Shown piece by piece: positions 29,323 through 40,262 of a stretch of 64,000 nt of DNA; within the stretch, counting starts at the first letter, position 1, and every line of letters starts with the position of its first letter. Both the position numbers and the translations under genes were made by a program. The notes beneath the pieces are model-generated. The model was not told the DNA's origin, did no database searches, and worked only from the letters and a program-made list of their open reading frames with translations. Source of the stretch: Hysterangium stoloniferum (Eukaryota > Basidiomycota > Agaricomycetes > Hysterangiales > Hysterangiaceae); NCBI GenBank assembly GCA_015178975.1, contig WHVD01000011.1, forward strand, positions 1 through 64,000, written 5' to 3'.

Positions 29323-31162
29323 GGTTGAGAAAGACGCCGGCCTACGCCGGTCTTACGTAAATTAAAGCTGCTAAAAGCGTATTCTCTTTGTATGGTGTCT
29401 AGAATAACTTTCAGTGGCAGTTTGGTTTTTCATGCTGGTACACACAACGCCTGCACTTCAAGGTGAGGGCCCCTTTACGTCATTATGTAGTCTTCCAGGG
29501 CCTTAAGTTTGGAAGCCAAGCCTGTTTCTTGCCAAATGACTTAATAAATTGTCGGTCAAAATTGAATGTGTTAAGCAATATATATTTTAATAGAATAACT
29601 ATATCCATATATACATTCCAGACCGTAGACCGTTATGGCCAGAAAGTAATTGCATAGCAGCAGGGCAGCGTATACTCACTTATTTATTTAGCCTGGCGGT
29701 TGAGCGGAGGCGGAGCTGTCAGTAATTAATGCTTGAGGGATATATTTACGAGCAAACTATTATGAACAATTAATGTGATATCTCCTGGTGGTCAATCGAA
29801 CAAGCGCTGGGGAGGGGCAATACAGGCTCAAGCCACAGCTGGACTATGAAGGACCCTTCCTCTTATTTTATAGCTTGTAGTCACTCGGGATGAGGGTGAG
29901 GCTCGGTTCAACGTCAAGGTGAATAGACCCAACCTGCCCTCGACAACAGTTGCAAGGACGGTACCTGATATAAGCTGTGGCACTAGTGTTATGGTAGAGT
30001 CGTGCCTCATGACAGCTGGCAACACCACGACATCTTCGCAGTTATGGATCCAGTCGTTTGCCTGTGTTCTAACATTCAACAGAACTCATTGGAGTGCTGC
30101 ACTTGAGAGAAAAACGATACACAGGAGAATGGCTTATTATCGCATTCAAAAACCCGAATCTTAGGCATTGGTGTGGTGCCCGCTCACAGAGAGATTTAGA
30201 GTGTGGACTATTTTGTGACCAACATTAGAAGGTGCCGAGGCCTCAACCAACTCGCAAAGTAGAACCCAAGCACGCGTAATTTATGGTTGACGACGCTCTA
30301 TAGGGTCGGCAGGCATGCAATACGTATTGGATGGGAAATGGCAATAGAATCTAGTTCGTCAAACGAAGCCGTGTAGCCTCCAGGCTTGTCGATCTGTTTA
30401 CTGTTACGCTGTACCATAGAGAGTCTTACGTGAAAGCAAGAGACGATATTGTCAGGATGACGGTGGCTAGGGAGATAAAAGTCCTGCGGATGCGAAATTT
30501 CCTGCCTCAAAACTCAAAACTCTTTGTAAAGGGTCCAGGTTGAGCAATTCTAAGGAAAGGTCAGACACCTTGGTGGAGGATGCAAGTGAGTCAACAACGT
30601 TAATGGTAAGGCATCGTCAAGTGTAACTTGAAGTCGATGTCGGCACCGCCTAGATGCTGTTGGAGTCAATATAATTAATGTACCCAGAGCCCTTTGCACG
30701 TAATAGGATTGGATACGGTTATCTATACTGGTGCATTAGTTTTGGCCCAAAAAAGGACACCTCATGTTGAAGAGGGAGAGGAACTTGTATTCAGAGGAAG
30801 GCTGCAATATCAAGTAGTCAGGTCTTCATACCACCGAGAGACCAGTTTTAATTTACTGTGTTTATCGACCACTAAGAACTTTTGCGAGTGTTTGACGGTC
30901 AGCAAAGACAAAGACCTTTTACATCAGGGATTTGGGAATGTCTACACCCATTATGTAGACTCCCTAGCCTCCCTAGACTCCCAAGAACTATAGTAAGCTT
31001 TTATATTACCACTTTTCTGATGTACCATTCGGTATATGGGGCAAACAACACAATTGTCCCACCTGCTCAAATTACCACAAAGATTGAACACAGAGAGGCG
31101 CTGTGAAGAACGACTGGCCCTCACTCACACTTTGAGCAGGACAGATTTCCTCAGACACGCTC
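29323..31162. other. Gene-poor interval with weak ORFs
   Basis: A plus-strand frame open from about 29889 to 30164 gives a plausible protein segment (VNRPNLPSTTVARTVPDI, then LERKTIHRRMAYYRIQ) with no start, splice sites or family I can name. It may be a gene relic. A 99-codon ORF at 30694-30993 is equally unsupported. Confidence 0.25.
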
Positions 31163-31516
31163 ATGTCGTCTACAACAAAAGCACATCCGCACCCGACATC
31201 TGCTCACCCTCACGGGGTCTCATCGTCCGCAGTATCAGTGTCGACTCCTAGCCATAAACATAAACATCAACCGGCGATGGTTTCCTTTCCCACTTGCGTT
31301 GTCAAAACTTGCTCCGACCTTAATTCCCTCCTGCAAATCGGGACCGACGAGGAATTCGAGGGACGGATCAGAGTAGAATCACGTCCCGGGGCATGGAGGC
31401 AGCGGGATCAACGATCAACGGCTCGATACGTCGTTCCGGCTGTGCAACTTATTCGAAAGCCTATTGAGGCCGGGGGAAGGAAAGCTGGGGTCGGATATGT
31501 AGATCACAAATCATAA
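31163..31516 (+). CDS. Hypothetical 117-aa ORF
   Basis: The start follows a CTC ATG TCG context. The first 38 residues are rich in Ser, His, Pro and Thr, the remainder is more balanced (FPTCVVKTCSDLNSLLQIG, then RYVVPAVQLIRKP). No domain is recognised and no introns are needed. It could be a small secreted or nuclear protein, or a chance ORF. Confidence 0.25.
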   Translation: MSSTTKAHPHPTSAHPHGVSSSAVSVSTPSHKHKHQPAMVSFPTCVVKTCSDLNSLLQIGTDEEFEGRIRVESRPGAWRQRDQRSTARYVVPAVQLIRKPIEAGGRKAGVGYVDHKS

Positions 31517-33800
31517 TTAAGATTACATAGAAGTGGAATATGGAAGTTGGAAATCAGGGGCGCCGAAGAGGGCAGATTCATTTGGCTGGTCATTGACGTA
31601 CCTGATATACACTAGATATGCTATGTAGACTCAGAGCGCTAGCGCTAGTCTTTAAGTGTCCGAAAAAATGTCCATACATTATTAAGTACTGAGATAAATT
31701 TAAAAACTCTTATTTAATTGTATGGCAGAATTAAATACTCGCGTGGGGGGTAAAGGTAAAGGAAGCCGGTGTGCCTTGTATGCTCCCATCTGTGTGTTCC
31801 GCCTGACGATACTCATTCTTAGCAGGTATTTTGATGCACTTACTAGTACTTCCTGACAGATCCCAGTGTATTATACCTGATCACTGGTAGCTTCCAGATG
31901 TTGCAGTCCCTTCGAACTCCAATAGGCTAGGCGGTATTATGAACATTCATCCGGGATTACTCATGCTTCTGTAGATAGGCAACTAAGCACTCCATTCACA
32001 ACCCGCTTAATGACTAATTGCTGCTATAGGCACCCATCCACGATTCCTTCCATCACGGATGTCTGTTATAGGCATCGAATTCGACCGTCCCGGAGCCCCT
32101 TCCATCGCGGACGTCATCCGTCACTAATATCGGCCCCCAAGAGAGCCATCAATCGCTTGGATGTTTACATTTCTATTACCTTTTCTATTACCTAGAGCGT
32201 TTCCCTGCCGGAGAGCGTACGTAGTCAAAGCCTTGTTTTTGAGGAATGATTCATGGCCGACCTGTATCGATATTCTGATCGGTATCATCACGTCATTTGG
32301 GGTGCTCTTCTTCTGTATACAGTGCAAGTGCCGTACACCAGCTCATTTCCCGCCTTCTGAGGGCGCCGCGCTCAAACCTTACAAACGGTTGCAACGGCAA
32401 GCCATTTTGCAAGAAGGCCTCTCAACCGTAAGTACCAGAGCGTGCTGACAAACTGCCAAGTATCCGTATCCACATCAAAATAAAACCTCCCATATTCCAT
32501 TCGTGTGCGCTCAGCGTAGGCTGTGAAAACGTCGCCGCCAGCGGTGTCTGCCAGTTGTTAAGCCAATAAAAAAAAAGAAAAAGCGCCACTACCGACTATC
32601 ATAACGGGGAATAACGACTTCCTCGTAAGATAACCTGCATAGGTTCCCTGAAGGCACATTAAACTGCTACACTAAACAGACCTAGCCAACGCCAAACCCG
32701 CATCGGAGCTCCATGACACATGACACGAGGCTCCCAATCCCTCCCGATATATCGGCCCCCATTCCCGCTGCGTATGCGTAACCTCAGCAAGATTTAGCCT
32801 CTCGATCTGAAAAAAGCATATATACCCCTCACCTGTACATCCTGCTTATGGAAAAGCACTTTTTCGGTGCTAAGAATAACATACGCTGATGACTCTCGCC
32901 CGACATAGCCAGATATACCTGTCAATTTCAAATTGCTCACGCTCGCTTTTTTGTTCCACTTGTAATCTCGCTTCGTAATTGGAAATAGCTCCAGGACATG
33001 GCATATCCCGGCTGTGATGAACAATAGCTGGGTGCATACAAAGGCAATTGGGGGGCGCTTGATGAGGCCTGGTTGGCACTAGTCCTCAGTTCGACACAAG
33101 TAGAAATGAAGTAAATCCATCCCGTGCCCGTAGTAGGAGCCAAGCATATGGATATTGTGGGGTAAAGATCGCTAGCATAGCAAATGCAGTAGTAACGTGT
33201 GATTTAAAATCATACGATCACCGATCGCTGACGGCGCAGATCTGACGCCAGCTTGGCGACAAAATGGACTAATACACATGCTGTAAACAGACGCACATGA
33301 TCAGATGTCAAATAGGGGGGGCACACACACAGAAGCCGGGGCAGCAGCTGGATAAGGAGTGATCCGGATCCTCAGCCCCCCACCGATAATAGCCGGTCGC
33401 AGCAAGCCATTGGCTGGCCGAGTTCCAATCAATGACACGGCGATCAACAACAGGTGTGCGGGTAATTCAGCAGATGCTGTGCGTTGATACATGGGGCGAT
33501 GACATGTACCGAGCACATGCGTAATGGTGGAACTCAGGAATTCCAGTGCTTGGGGGGGGGGTAAGTCTATGTCCTGCTTCCAAAATACAACGCGTGGGGT
33601 GTGGGTTGTATCGGGCTAGCGAAGTCGCTGACAAGCCGAGAGGAACATGAATCGAAAGACCAAGGAGGTCATGATGATTGACCGGCCCCTGTTACCAACG
33701 TACCTAGGGCGAAACAAGACAAATAATATCACGAATCAACAGTAAATCGAGTAAATGAAGTATTAGACACCAAGTCCGATGACAGATGACATTCATGAAA
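31517..33800. other. Intergenic, no supported gene
   Basis: ORFs here are short and without recognisable motifs. No repeats of note up to 33800. Confidence 0.35.
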
Positions 33801-33806
33801 ACTTCG

Positions 33807-33889
33807 CGATCATGTCTGATAGCGGTTATACCTTACGATCATGTCTAATAGCCGTCATAACTTCACGATCATGTCTGATAGCGGTTATG
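33807..33889. repeat. Three tandem copies of a ~24-bp motif
   Basis: CGATCATGTCTGATAGCGG occurs at 33807 and 33866, with a two-base variant at 33836. The period is 29-30 bp. Confidence 0.85.
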
Positions 33890-34670
33890 CGCACCCGAAG
33901 AGCTTATCTTTGACTGCATCACGTCCGTACTTGAGTCGGAGCGGAGGGGGCTTCCACCGGTAAATGACTGTTTCCCCAGGGTCAATGCTAGAACGGGGCA
34001 CACCTCTGAAAAGGAAACACAAGATCGATTGAAGGGCCACGCCGGACGATGCCAGCCATAGCTCACAAGAAAGGGGATTCCGGGGAAACAGTTGCGCCGA
34101 TGGCAATTCGTGGGGAGTATGGGGGGTGCGCGGCGCAGCGGCAACTTGAAAGGAGTGCCAGCTGCGCGGACGGCAACTTGAAGAGCGCATTGCACAATAA
34201 ATAAATGCCCCTCAAGATGGCAGGATATTTGATGATAGGAGATGAACCGACGTCAGAGTGTTGACGTGCGGCAGTGCCCTTGAATAGTCCGCCAGGGCGA
34301 CGCGCTCATCATCAGTTCGGGCTGAGAGAAAGTCAATTTCAGTGCTGAGCGGAGCTGAGCCACTGCTCCGCTGCCCCCCGAGGGCGTGATGTGATGTCCT
34401 CCTTCGTCGCCGCTCATTAGGAATACACGAAATAATTACAATCACGAAGGCACAAAGAAAAAGGGTGAGCGGCAGACTGGCAAACTTGTACAAGCCCCCC
34501 AGCCGATTTTTAAGGTGGGACAGAAGATAGGGACGTTGGCACCGCTGGCGGATCTCCCGTTTTGAGGTGGAGGATAAAGACCGGGCGGGCACAAGGAGAG
34601 AGTCGACCATGACCATGCCCATTTACCATTTCCTTATCGGTCAATAGCCGTCGCACAGTACCTCACTATA

Positions 34671-34839
34671 ATTGCCGTTCGCCTATGAGACAAATCGCTT
34701 GGTAACAAAGGCAAATCCGGCAGGATGCACATACAAGTATTTGTGTACTTACAACAGGTTGATAGAAGGGGGAGCGGCAACAAGTAATTGCCGTTCGCCT
34801 GAAAGGCCCCTTGGTAACAAAGACAAATCTGGTAGGATG
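34671..34839. repeat. Direct duplication of a ~55-bp block, period 116 bp
   Basis: 34671-34727 and 34787-34839 share ATTGCCGTTCGCCT and TTGGTAACAAAGRCAAAT, ending in AGGATG. It lies next to a GC-rich block. Confidence 0.8.
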
Positions 34840-34909
34840 TGTTGATGAGCACACACACAAGTACTTTTGCACAACGGGGAAGAGTAGGCGCCAAGGAAGC
34901 AGGCCCACG

Positions 34910-35560
34910 TAACTAGGCTGCCCAGAGCCCGGGGCGGACCAAGTGAGCCTGGGCCCTCAGGACGCGGTCGCGACACCCCGTAAGCTCGTTCCCACCAGAA
35001 GCCAGAAGACGAAGCAGCAGAAGCCCAGCCAGCCGAACAACTGCCGCTCGCCTGGGGAGAAATCCGCTGCACACCGTAGCGCGACTACCTCCAGCACCTC
35101 GGCGTGCGGCATCTGCACCGCGCCCGCGGGCCGGTGCGCGCGTTCTGCACGGTGCCTGCCCGCCCAGGCGTTCGTGTCCCGCTGGTGGGGACCGAGCCTC
35201 TCCACCGGACAGGAGCAGCGTCCACGCTGGTCGGCCACCCCCAGCACGAGCTACACCCGGCGCCGTGCCTCGGGCGTGCGTGCGTGCCACCCACCCACCC
35301 ACCCACCCTTGTCCATCATGATCCCAACCATCGCGGCACACTGCAGGCGCAACTCGGGCTCGCGCATATGCATAGACAGCTGCGACTATCCTGCACGCGC
35401 ATGCCTATAATTACGCTCGCCTTGGCTGCGTGGGTGTTTTTGCTCGTGAATGCGCGGCGGGAGGGGATGTGGGTCTCCCGTTCGATGCCCCCGCCGGCGC
35501 GAGTCGCGGGTGCGAAGTAGGTGGTCGTGTCCGCGTCGCAAAATTGCGACCATCATCACT
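34910..35560. other. GC-rich block with overlapping ORFs on both strands
   Basis: Composition rises sharply compared with flanks. Four frames are open for more than 90 codons, which is expected of GC-rich DNA and does not prove coding. A CCCA microsatellite lies at about 35288-35308. No splice pattern or domain was found. Confidence 0.4.
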
Positions 35561-37610
35561 GCGGCATACACCTGCGCCGTCCATGTCTTGGTGGGAAGCT
35601 ACAAGCCATGGAAGGTTTTTCGCAGCCAGGGCGGGCGCGCGCAAGAATTTCTTTTATTGGAATCAGACGTGGTTGGTCGAAAAGTGCTTGATAGAAGACG
35701 AAGACGAAGACGGGGGGGCGACTGTCCAAGTAATGAATAGTGCACGGGAAGCTGACGGAGTTAACGGTTTGATGGGTGGGTGCTGGTGATGCGCGTGGCG
35801 GAGCGAAGATGGGACGAGCAGGAGACGCGCACCTGCTAAATTAATATTTCACACGTGCATTAATTAGCTTTGCCCTTACGTGTGCAACATCACGGGAGTT
35901 GCATGTGACAGCAGCGCGAAGCGAGCAGCTGAGCGTGGGTCGCAGCGCAGCTAGCGAGAGTTAATCAACCCCGAGCCCAACTTTGATTCGACAAATTTTC
36001 GATGTGGAGGGCGAAGTACAACTTGCTGCTGGTAACCATGAGGGAAAATTCCCCGGTCACGACAGGGAATCGTGCACGCGCTGTCAGTAAAGACTCTCGG
36101 ACACTTAAGCAGAGCCATTTGCATTAATCAAGCAGTTGCCCACAGGCGCTGTCAACAAATACTCACCGAAACCTCCACCACCCACCATTTCCCTATTGGG
36201 CAGTTCCCTAGCGAGGATTATCTCATTTCCGCGGTGGCGGGAGCCAGGTTGCTGCCACAAGAGAAAAAAAAAAAAGAAAAAAAGTCAAGCCAGTTGATTG
36301 GCAGTTGTTGGCGCTGTGAACAGATGACATGGTGCGCCAGTATTCCTTTTTACTTAGGATCTGATACGTCGTTCCAGGCCAGAATTCGATGCGGGGAGGG
36401 TGGCATCTTCTCGAGATCTTCTCCAGTCACTTCTTACGGCACATCGATGTATTTTACATACCGATGATGATGAGAAGAAAAGCTTCCAAATTTGCTATCT
36501 ATCAATGCTCCCATGTATAACCTTGATCTCATCAGTTCAGTACGAGTTTCAAGGTTAACGTTAGGGTGCTAAAAATAGACCATATATATATCTTGAAACT
36601 CAGGCTACCCCACTGATCCCCGACCGTGACAGGTATACATGGGGTATCCCTCTCATGCAAAGTCCACCCCGAGTGGCACAGCATTACAGGACAGCGATCC
36701 TACGTCACCGGCGCCGTTGGCACTCGGACGCGCCACAGTGAATTCAACAAGAGGAGAGGATCATGCTCAGGTATTCAGTCTTTTTCAACAAGCGCGCGGC
36801 ATTTTACGTGGATGGCTTATCGAGTCGAGGAAAGAGAAGGATGGAGGTCGGAAAAAAAAGAGCGAGATGAAGACGGAGGACCGGACATAAGATGCGGCAA
36901 AAATATGAAATGAAACACGAGAGAATGCCCATACGATACCTGAGGATTGCGGAAAGGACGTGGCCCCCGACCTGACGCAGTGGGCTTGAGTGGCCGGGCG
37001 CACCTATGGTCTAGAAACTGCAATTTGCAAACGTTAGTCCAGGCCGGGGACGTGGCCTGCCGAGGCTGAGAGGCGATTCCTCGGAGATGATAGTGAGCGT
37101 GGGAAAAGAAGACGAGAAAAAACAGCGCAAAAATATAAGCATTTGTGGTCAGTCCTCTGCATTAACGCAGGGCTGAGCGCAACGGACAGAGTGCAAGTTG
37201 GCCCTGCGATTAGAGTTGGTATTAATAAAGATGAACCGGGCGAGTCCCCTTTGAGAGGATAGCCGAGATGGCTGATCTTGGAGTTTATCTGTGGTAAGCG
37301 CACCTTGTATAGTAACCAATGAAAAGTGCGGATATCATCGGAATGCGGGGCCGCGGAGACCGTGGGCACCCGGATTAGGAAATATGCAGGTAAATCCATA
37401 ATTAAATAATAAATAAAGTATTAGGGGGATATACCACACACCAATGTGTATATATAATGGACCTCATTTCACACCTCGAATCCCTTCGTCGACGTGTACC
37501 CTTCCAAGTTCACTGACACCAACGACGACGACGACCCACCCATCAAGAACTGCAGAACTTGAGCGAACCTGTATTCTCCAACAACAAAGCCATACCCCCA
37601 CATCATCATC
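35561..37610. other. Intergenic upstream of the F-box gene
   Basis: No supported gene. Short A-rich tracts occur near 36265-36285. The segment 37440-37610 is pyrimidine-rich and likely holds the promoter and leader of the F-box gene. Confidence 0.35.
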
Positions 37611-38696
37611 ATGTTCTCCTCCTCTTCTGAGTCCAGGTCCTCTTCGTCTCTTCCCATCGAGTTATGGCGTCCGATAATCGAGCAGGTCAGCTCCAAGGAT
37701 TCCCTGGCTTCCCTCGCACGCGTCTGCCGCTTCTTCCAAGGTGAAGCTGAACGTGTCCTCTATCGCTCCGTCATTCTCCACCACAACGACCACGCCCTCT
37801 TCCATGCCCTTTCCAGTCGTCGCCGCGCTGCTCTAGTTGAGGAATGCAGCTTGTATCTACCCCCATCCCCTACGAACAGTCGTAGCAACAGTAACATCAA
37901 ACACACCTCTCAGCAGGGAACCCAACACACTTGCCCCCATCTCGCACTTCTCTCCCGCATGCGCTCCCTCACCTCCCTCTCCCTCCGAGGTCCCCTCCCC
38001 GCCAACTCGACCGCCAAGTCGCTCTCATTCCCGTTCCGCCTCACCACATTCTGCACGACCGAGGCCCTCTCAAAACCGCTCATCACCCTCCTCCGCCTCC
38101 AGCCCTCCATCACCCGCCTCACCCTCCTCAACCCAGTCCTCCCGCCGTGCCCCTCCCTCGCAGGCGCACTCCCGAACGCAACCGCCCTCGCCACGCTCAC
38201 CCCCGCGCCGGCCCTCGCCATCCTGCCCCACCGGCCCGTGAGCCACCTGCACATCCTCGCGTGGGCGAACTCGTCCGTCGCACACGTCGCGCCGCTCATC
38301 GGCGCGTCCTCGGGGCCGCTCAAGGCCCTCATGTGCGCGCAGGGCCTCGCGCTGAGCCCGAGCGACCTCGGCCTGCTCGCGATGCACATCCCGAACCTCA
38401 GCTTCCTCGGCGACCTCGCGCTCACGGAGGACGTCGCCGCGTACCTCCCCGCGCTCGCGACGCTGCCCCTGCGCACGCTGCTCATCAACCGCGCGAGTGC
38501 GGGCCTCGACAAGCGCTTCTCCGAGCGGGCGGTTGTGCGCGCGATTGGCGCCGTGTGTGCGGTGGAGCGCATTGCGTTCACGACGCGCGTGACGGCGGAT
38601 TATGTGTGGGAGCGGCGGGCGGCGGGCGAGGAGTGGGTCAAGGTGAAGGTGGAGGATCCGTGTGAGGTGGCGGGGGACTTGTGGAGGGCGACGTGA
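37611..38696 (+). CDS. F-box domain protein
   Basis: An intronless 361-aa ORF starting after a pyrimidine-rich leader (TCATC ATG). The F-box lies at residues 14-54: LPIELWRPIIEQVSS, then LARVCRFFQGEAERVLYRSV. The rest is leucine-rich with loose repeats (LTSLSLRGPLP, ITRLTLLNPVLPP, LSFLGDLALTED) and resembles the degenerate LRR-like C-termini of agaricomycete F-box proteins. F-box proteins bind Skp1 and bring targets to SCF ubiquitin ligases. The target is unknown. GC content climbs steeply along the gene, with almost every third position G or C after codon 180, unlike the AT-richer neighbours. Large F-box families are typical of mushroom genomes. Confidence 0.85.
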   Translation: MFSSSSESRSSSSLPIELWRPIIEQVSSKDSLASLARVCRFFQGEAERVLYRSVILHHNDHALFHALSSRRRAALVEECSLYLPPSPTNSRSNSNIKHTSQQGTQHTCPHLALLSRMRSLTSLSLRGPLPANSTAKSLSFPFRLTTFCTTEALSKPLITLLRLQPSITRLTLLNPVLPPCPSLAGALPNATALATLTPAPALAILPHRPVSHLHILAWANSSVAHVAPLIGASSGPLKALMCAQGLALSPSDLGLLAMHIPNLSFLGDLALTEDVAAYLPALATLPLRTLLINRASAGLDKRFSERAVVRAIGAVCAVERIAFTTRVTADYVWERRAAGEEWVKVKVEDPCEVAGDLWRAT

Positions 38697-39800
38697 GGCC
38701 TCCTGTCTCTGATGCCCCGTCACGCACGCTCCTTCCCCTCGATCCTTGCATTTCCTTTTTGTCGCCTCTCTTTTTTTTTGTTAAAGCATAACGTATCGTG
38801 AGTCGCATTCTGTGACTTTGTGTCTGCTCAGTACTCATCATTTTTCCTCTCGACAGTGTCCATCTGTACTACCAAAAAGTACCTACATCCACGCCACTGC
38901 ATCGGTCGCCGCTCTATACCCCTGTCGCGGCGACCCGGGGGCATCTACATAGTTAATATTTGGTTATTATTGCACACACAATCCCTCGTCGGCACCGACA
39001 CCACGATAAACCACGCTCCCTCCCGCCACACCCTGTCAAATTGCTCAACGACCGCCTTTTTCGCCCTTCGATTTTTCCCCTTTTTTAACGATATCCCCGC
39101 AAGGACAGTCTCAATTGTTGTATGATTAGCATCCCGCCTCGACTGTGTGCATGGTATGGCGTGCACACCCGCAGGGGTGGTTGGTTGTATTTGTAGATTT
39201 TTGATCGTCGATCGGTGGTGGTCGTGATGATCGTGATCAGTATGGGGCGCCGCCCTTTATGGCGCACAAATGTTATTTGAGTTTTTTTTTGCGACTGCAA
39301 ATTTTGTCTTTGTGATTATTAAGTGGTGTGTGTGTGTGATGTTGAACTGACTGGGAGTGGCGACGGGGCCCCCTGGGCCAGGATAGAGAGATCGTCAAGC
39401 GTCAAAGCGCCCTGTTTGACATACATAATAATAATATGCCCTTTTGATATTTCTGACACTGAAGCGCGCCCGATGTGCTGCTGGCACGATAGATGTGCCC
39501 TTGGCCCGTCCCATCGATTACGTAGTATGTGAAGGAAGTGCGGGTCATGCAGATCCGTCACACCGTTTGTATGCTGCTTTCGGGGAGGATCGAGACGAGT
39601 CGGGACACGGAGGCATATGCGCGCCCTGAATAAATTAGTTTGGGAAGGACGTGAACGCCGAATATGGCGCGGTGTATACGAGGAGTGCCATCCTTGGGCG
39701 TCTGGGGGTCAAAGTCGCGAAGAGCTGCATAGTTTTACACCTTGCATGTTGATGTCGCGCGTTCATTCTAAAACAGTATCCAGGTCTTTAATTGGCAGCA
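38697..39800. other. 3' flank of the F-box gene, no gene
   Basis: A T-rich run at 38770-38780 could be part of the 3' end. A short TG microsatellite occurs at 39327-39338. No coding evidence. Confidence 0.35.
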
Positions 39801-40262
39801 GTCGGGATAATAATGGAATGTCTTGCGTGATAAATGGCGAAAGGGCATACACACGCGGTGAAAGACTTCAAAGGCCACAATATCGACCCACACGCAGTGA
39901 AAGACTTCAAACGCCACCACACAGCTCATCTCACGATCTGACCGGCATATAACATGGCGCCTGCTGGCTGGCTTCACGGGCGATATGACACAGTGTGGCG
40001 GGCCCAAAGTCGGGATAATAATGGAATTCTTGAGTAATAAATAGCGAAAGGGCATAAACACGCAGTGAAAGACTTCAAACGCCACCACACAGCTCATCTC
40101 ACGATCTGACCGGCATATAACATGGCGCCCGCTGGCTGGCTTCACGGGCGATATGACGTGCGCAGTGAAAGACTTCAAAGTCACAATATCGACCCACATC
40201 TCATCTCATGATCTGGCCGGCATATAACATGGCGCCCGCTGGTGGCGTCACGGGCGATATGA
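39801..40262. repeat. Tandem repeat array, ~208-bp unit with ~100-bp core
   Basis: GTCGGGATAATAATGGAAT starts units at 39801 and 40009. A core from GCAGTGAAAGACTTCAAA to CACGGGCGATATGAC occurs three times (ending at about 39989, 40157 and 40262). The third copy lacks the left half. Confidence 0.88.

Noticed and set aside
29889..30164. Complete gene around the VNRPNLPSTTVAR segment
   Set aside because: The frame looks protein-like but I could not find a start, splice sites or a family, so it is only mentioned as a possible relic.
34913..35520. Several ORFs of 96-155 codons on both strands
   Set aside because: Explained by high GC content, which depletes stop codons in all frames; the translations are Arg, Ala and Pro-rich without domains.
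37910..38723. Three long ORFs overlapping the F-box gene in other frames
   Set aside because: They are shadows of the GC-rich coding sequence; only the 361-aa frame has the F-box and a proper start.
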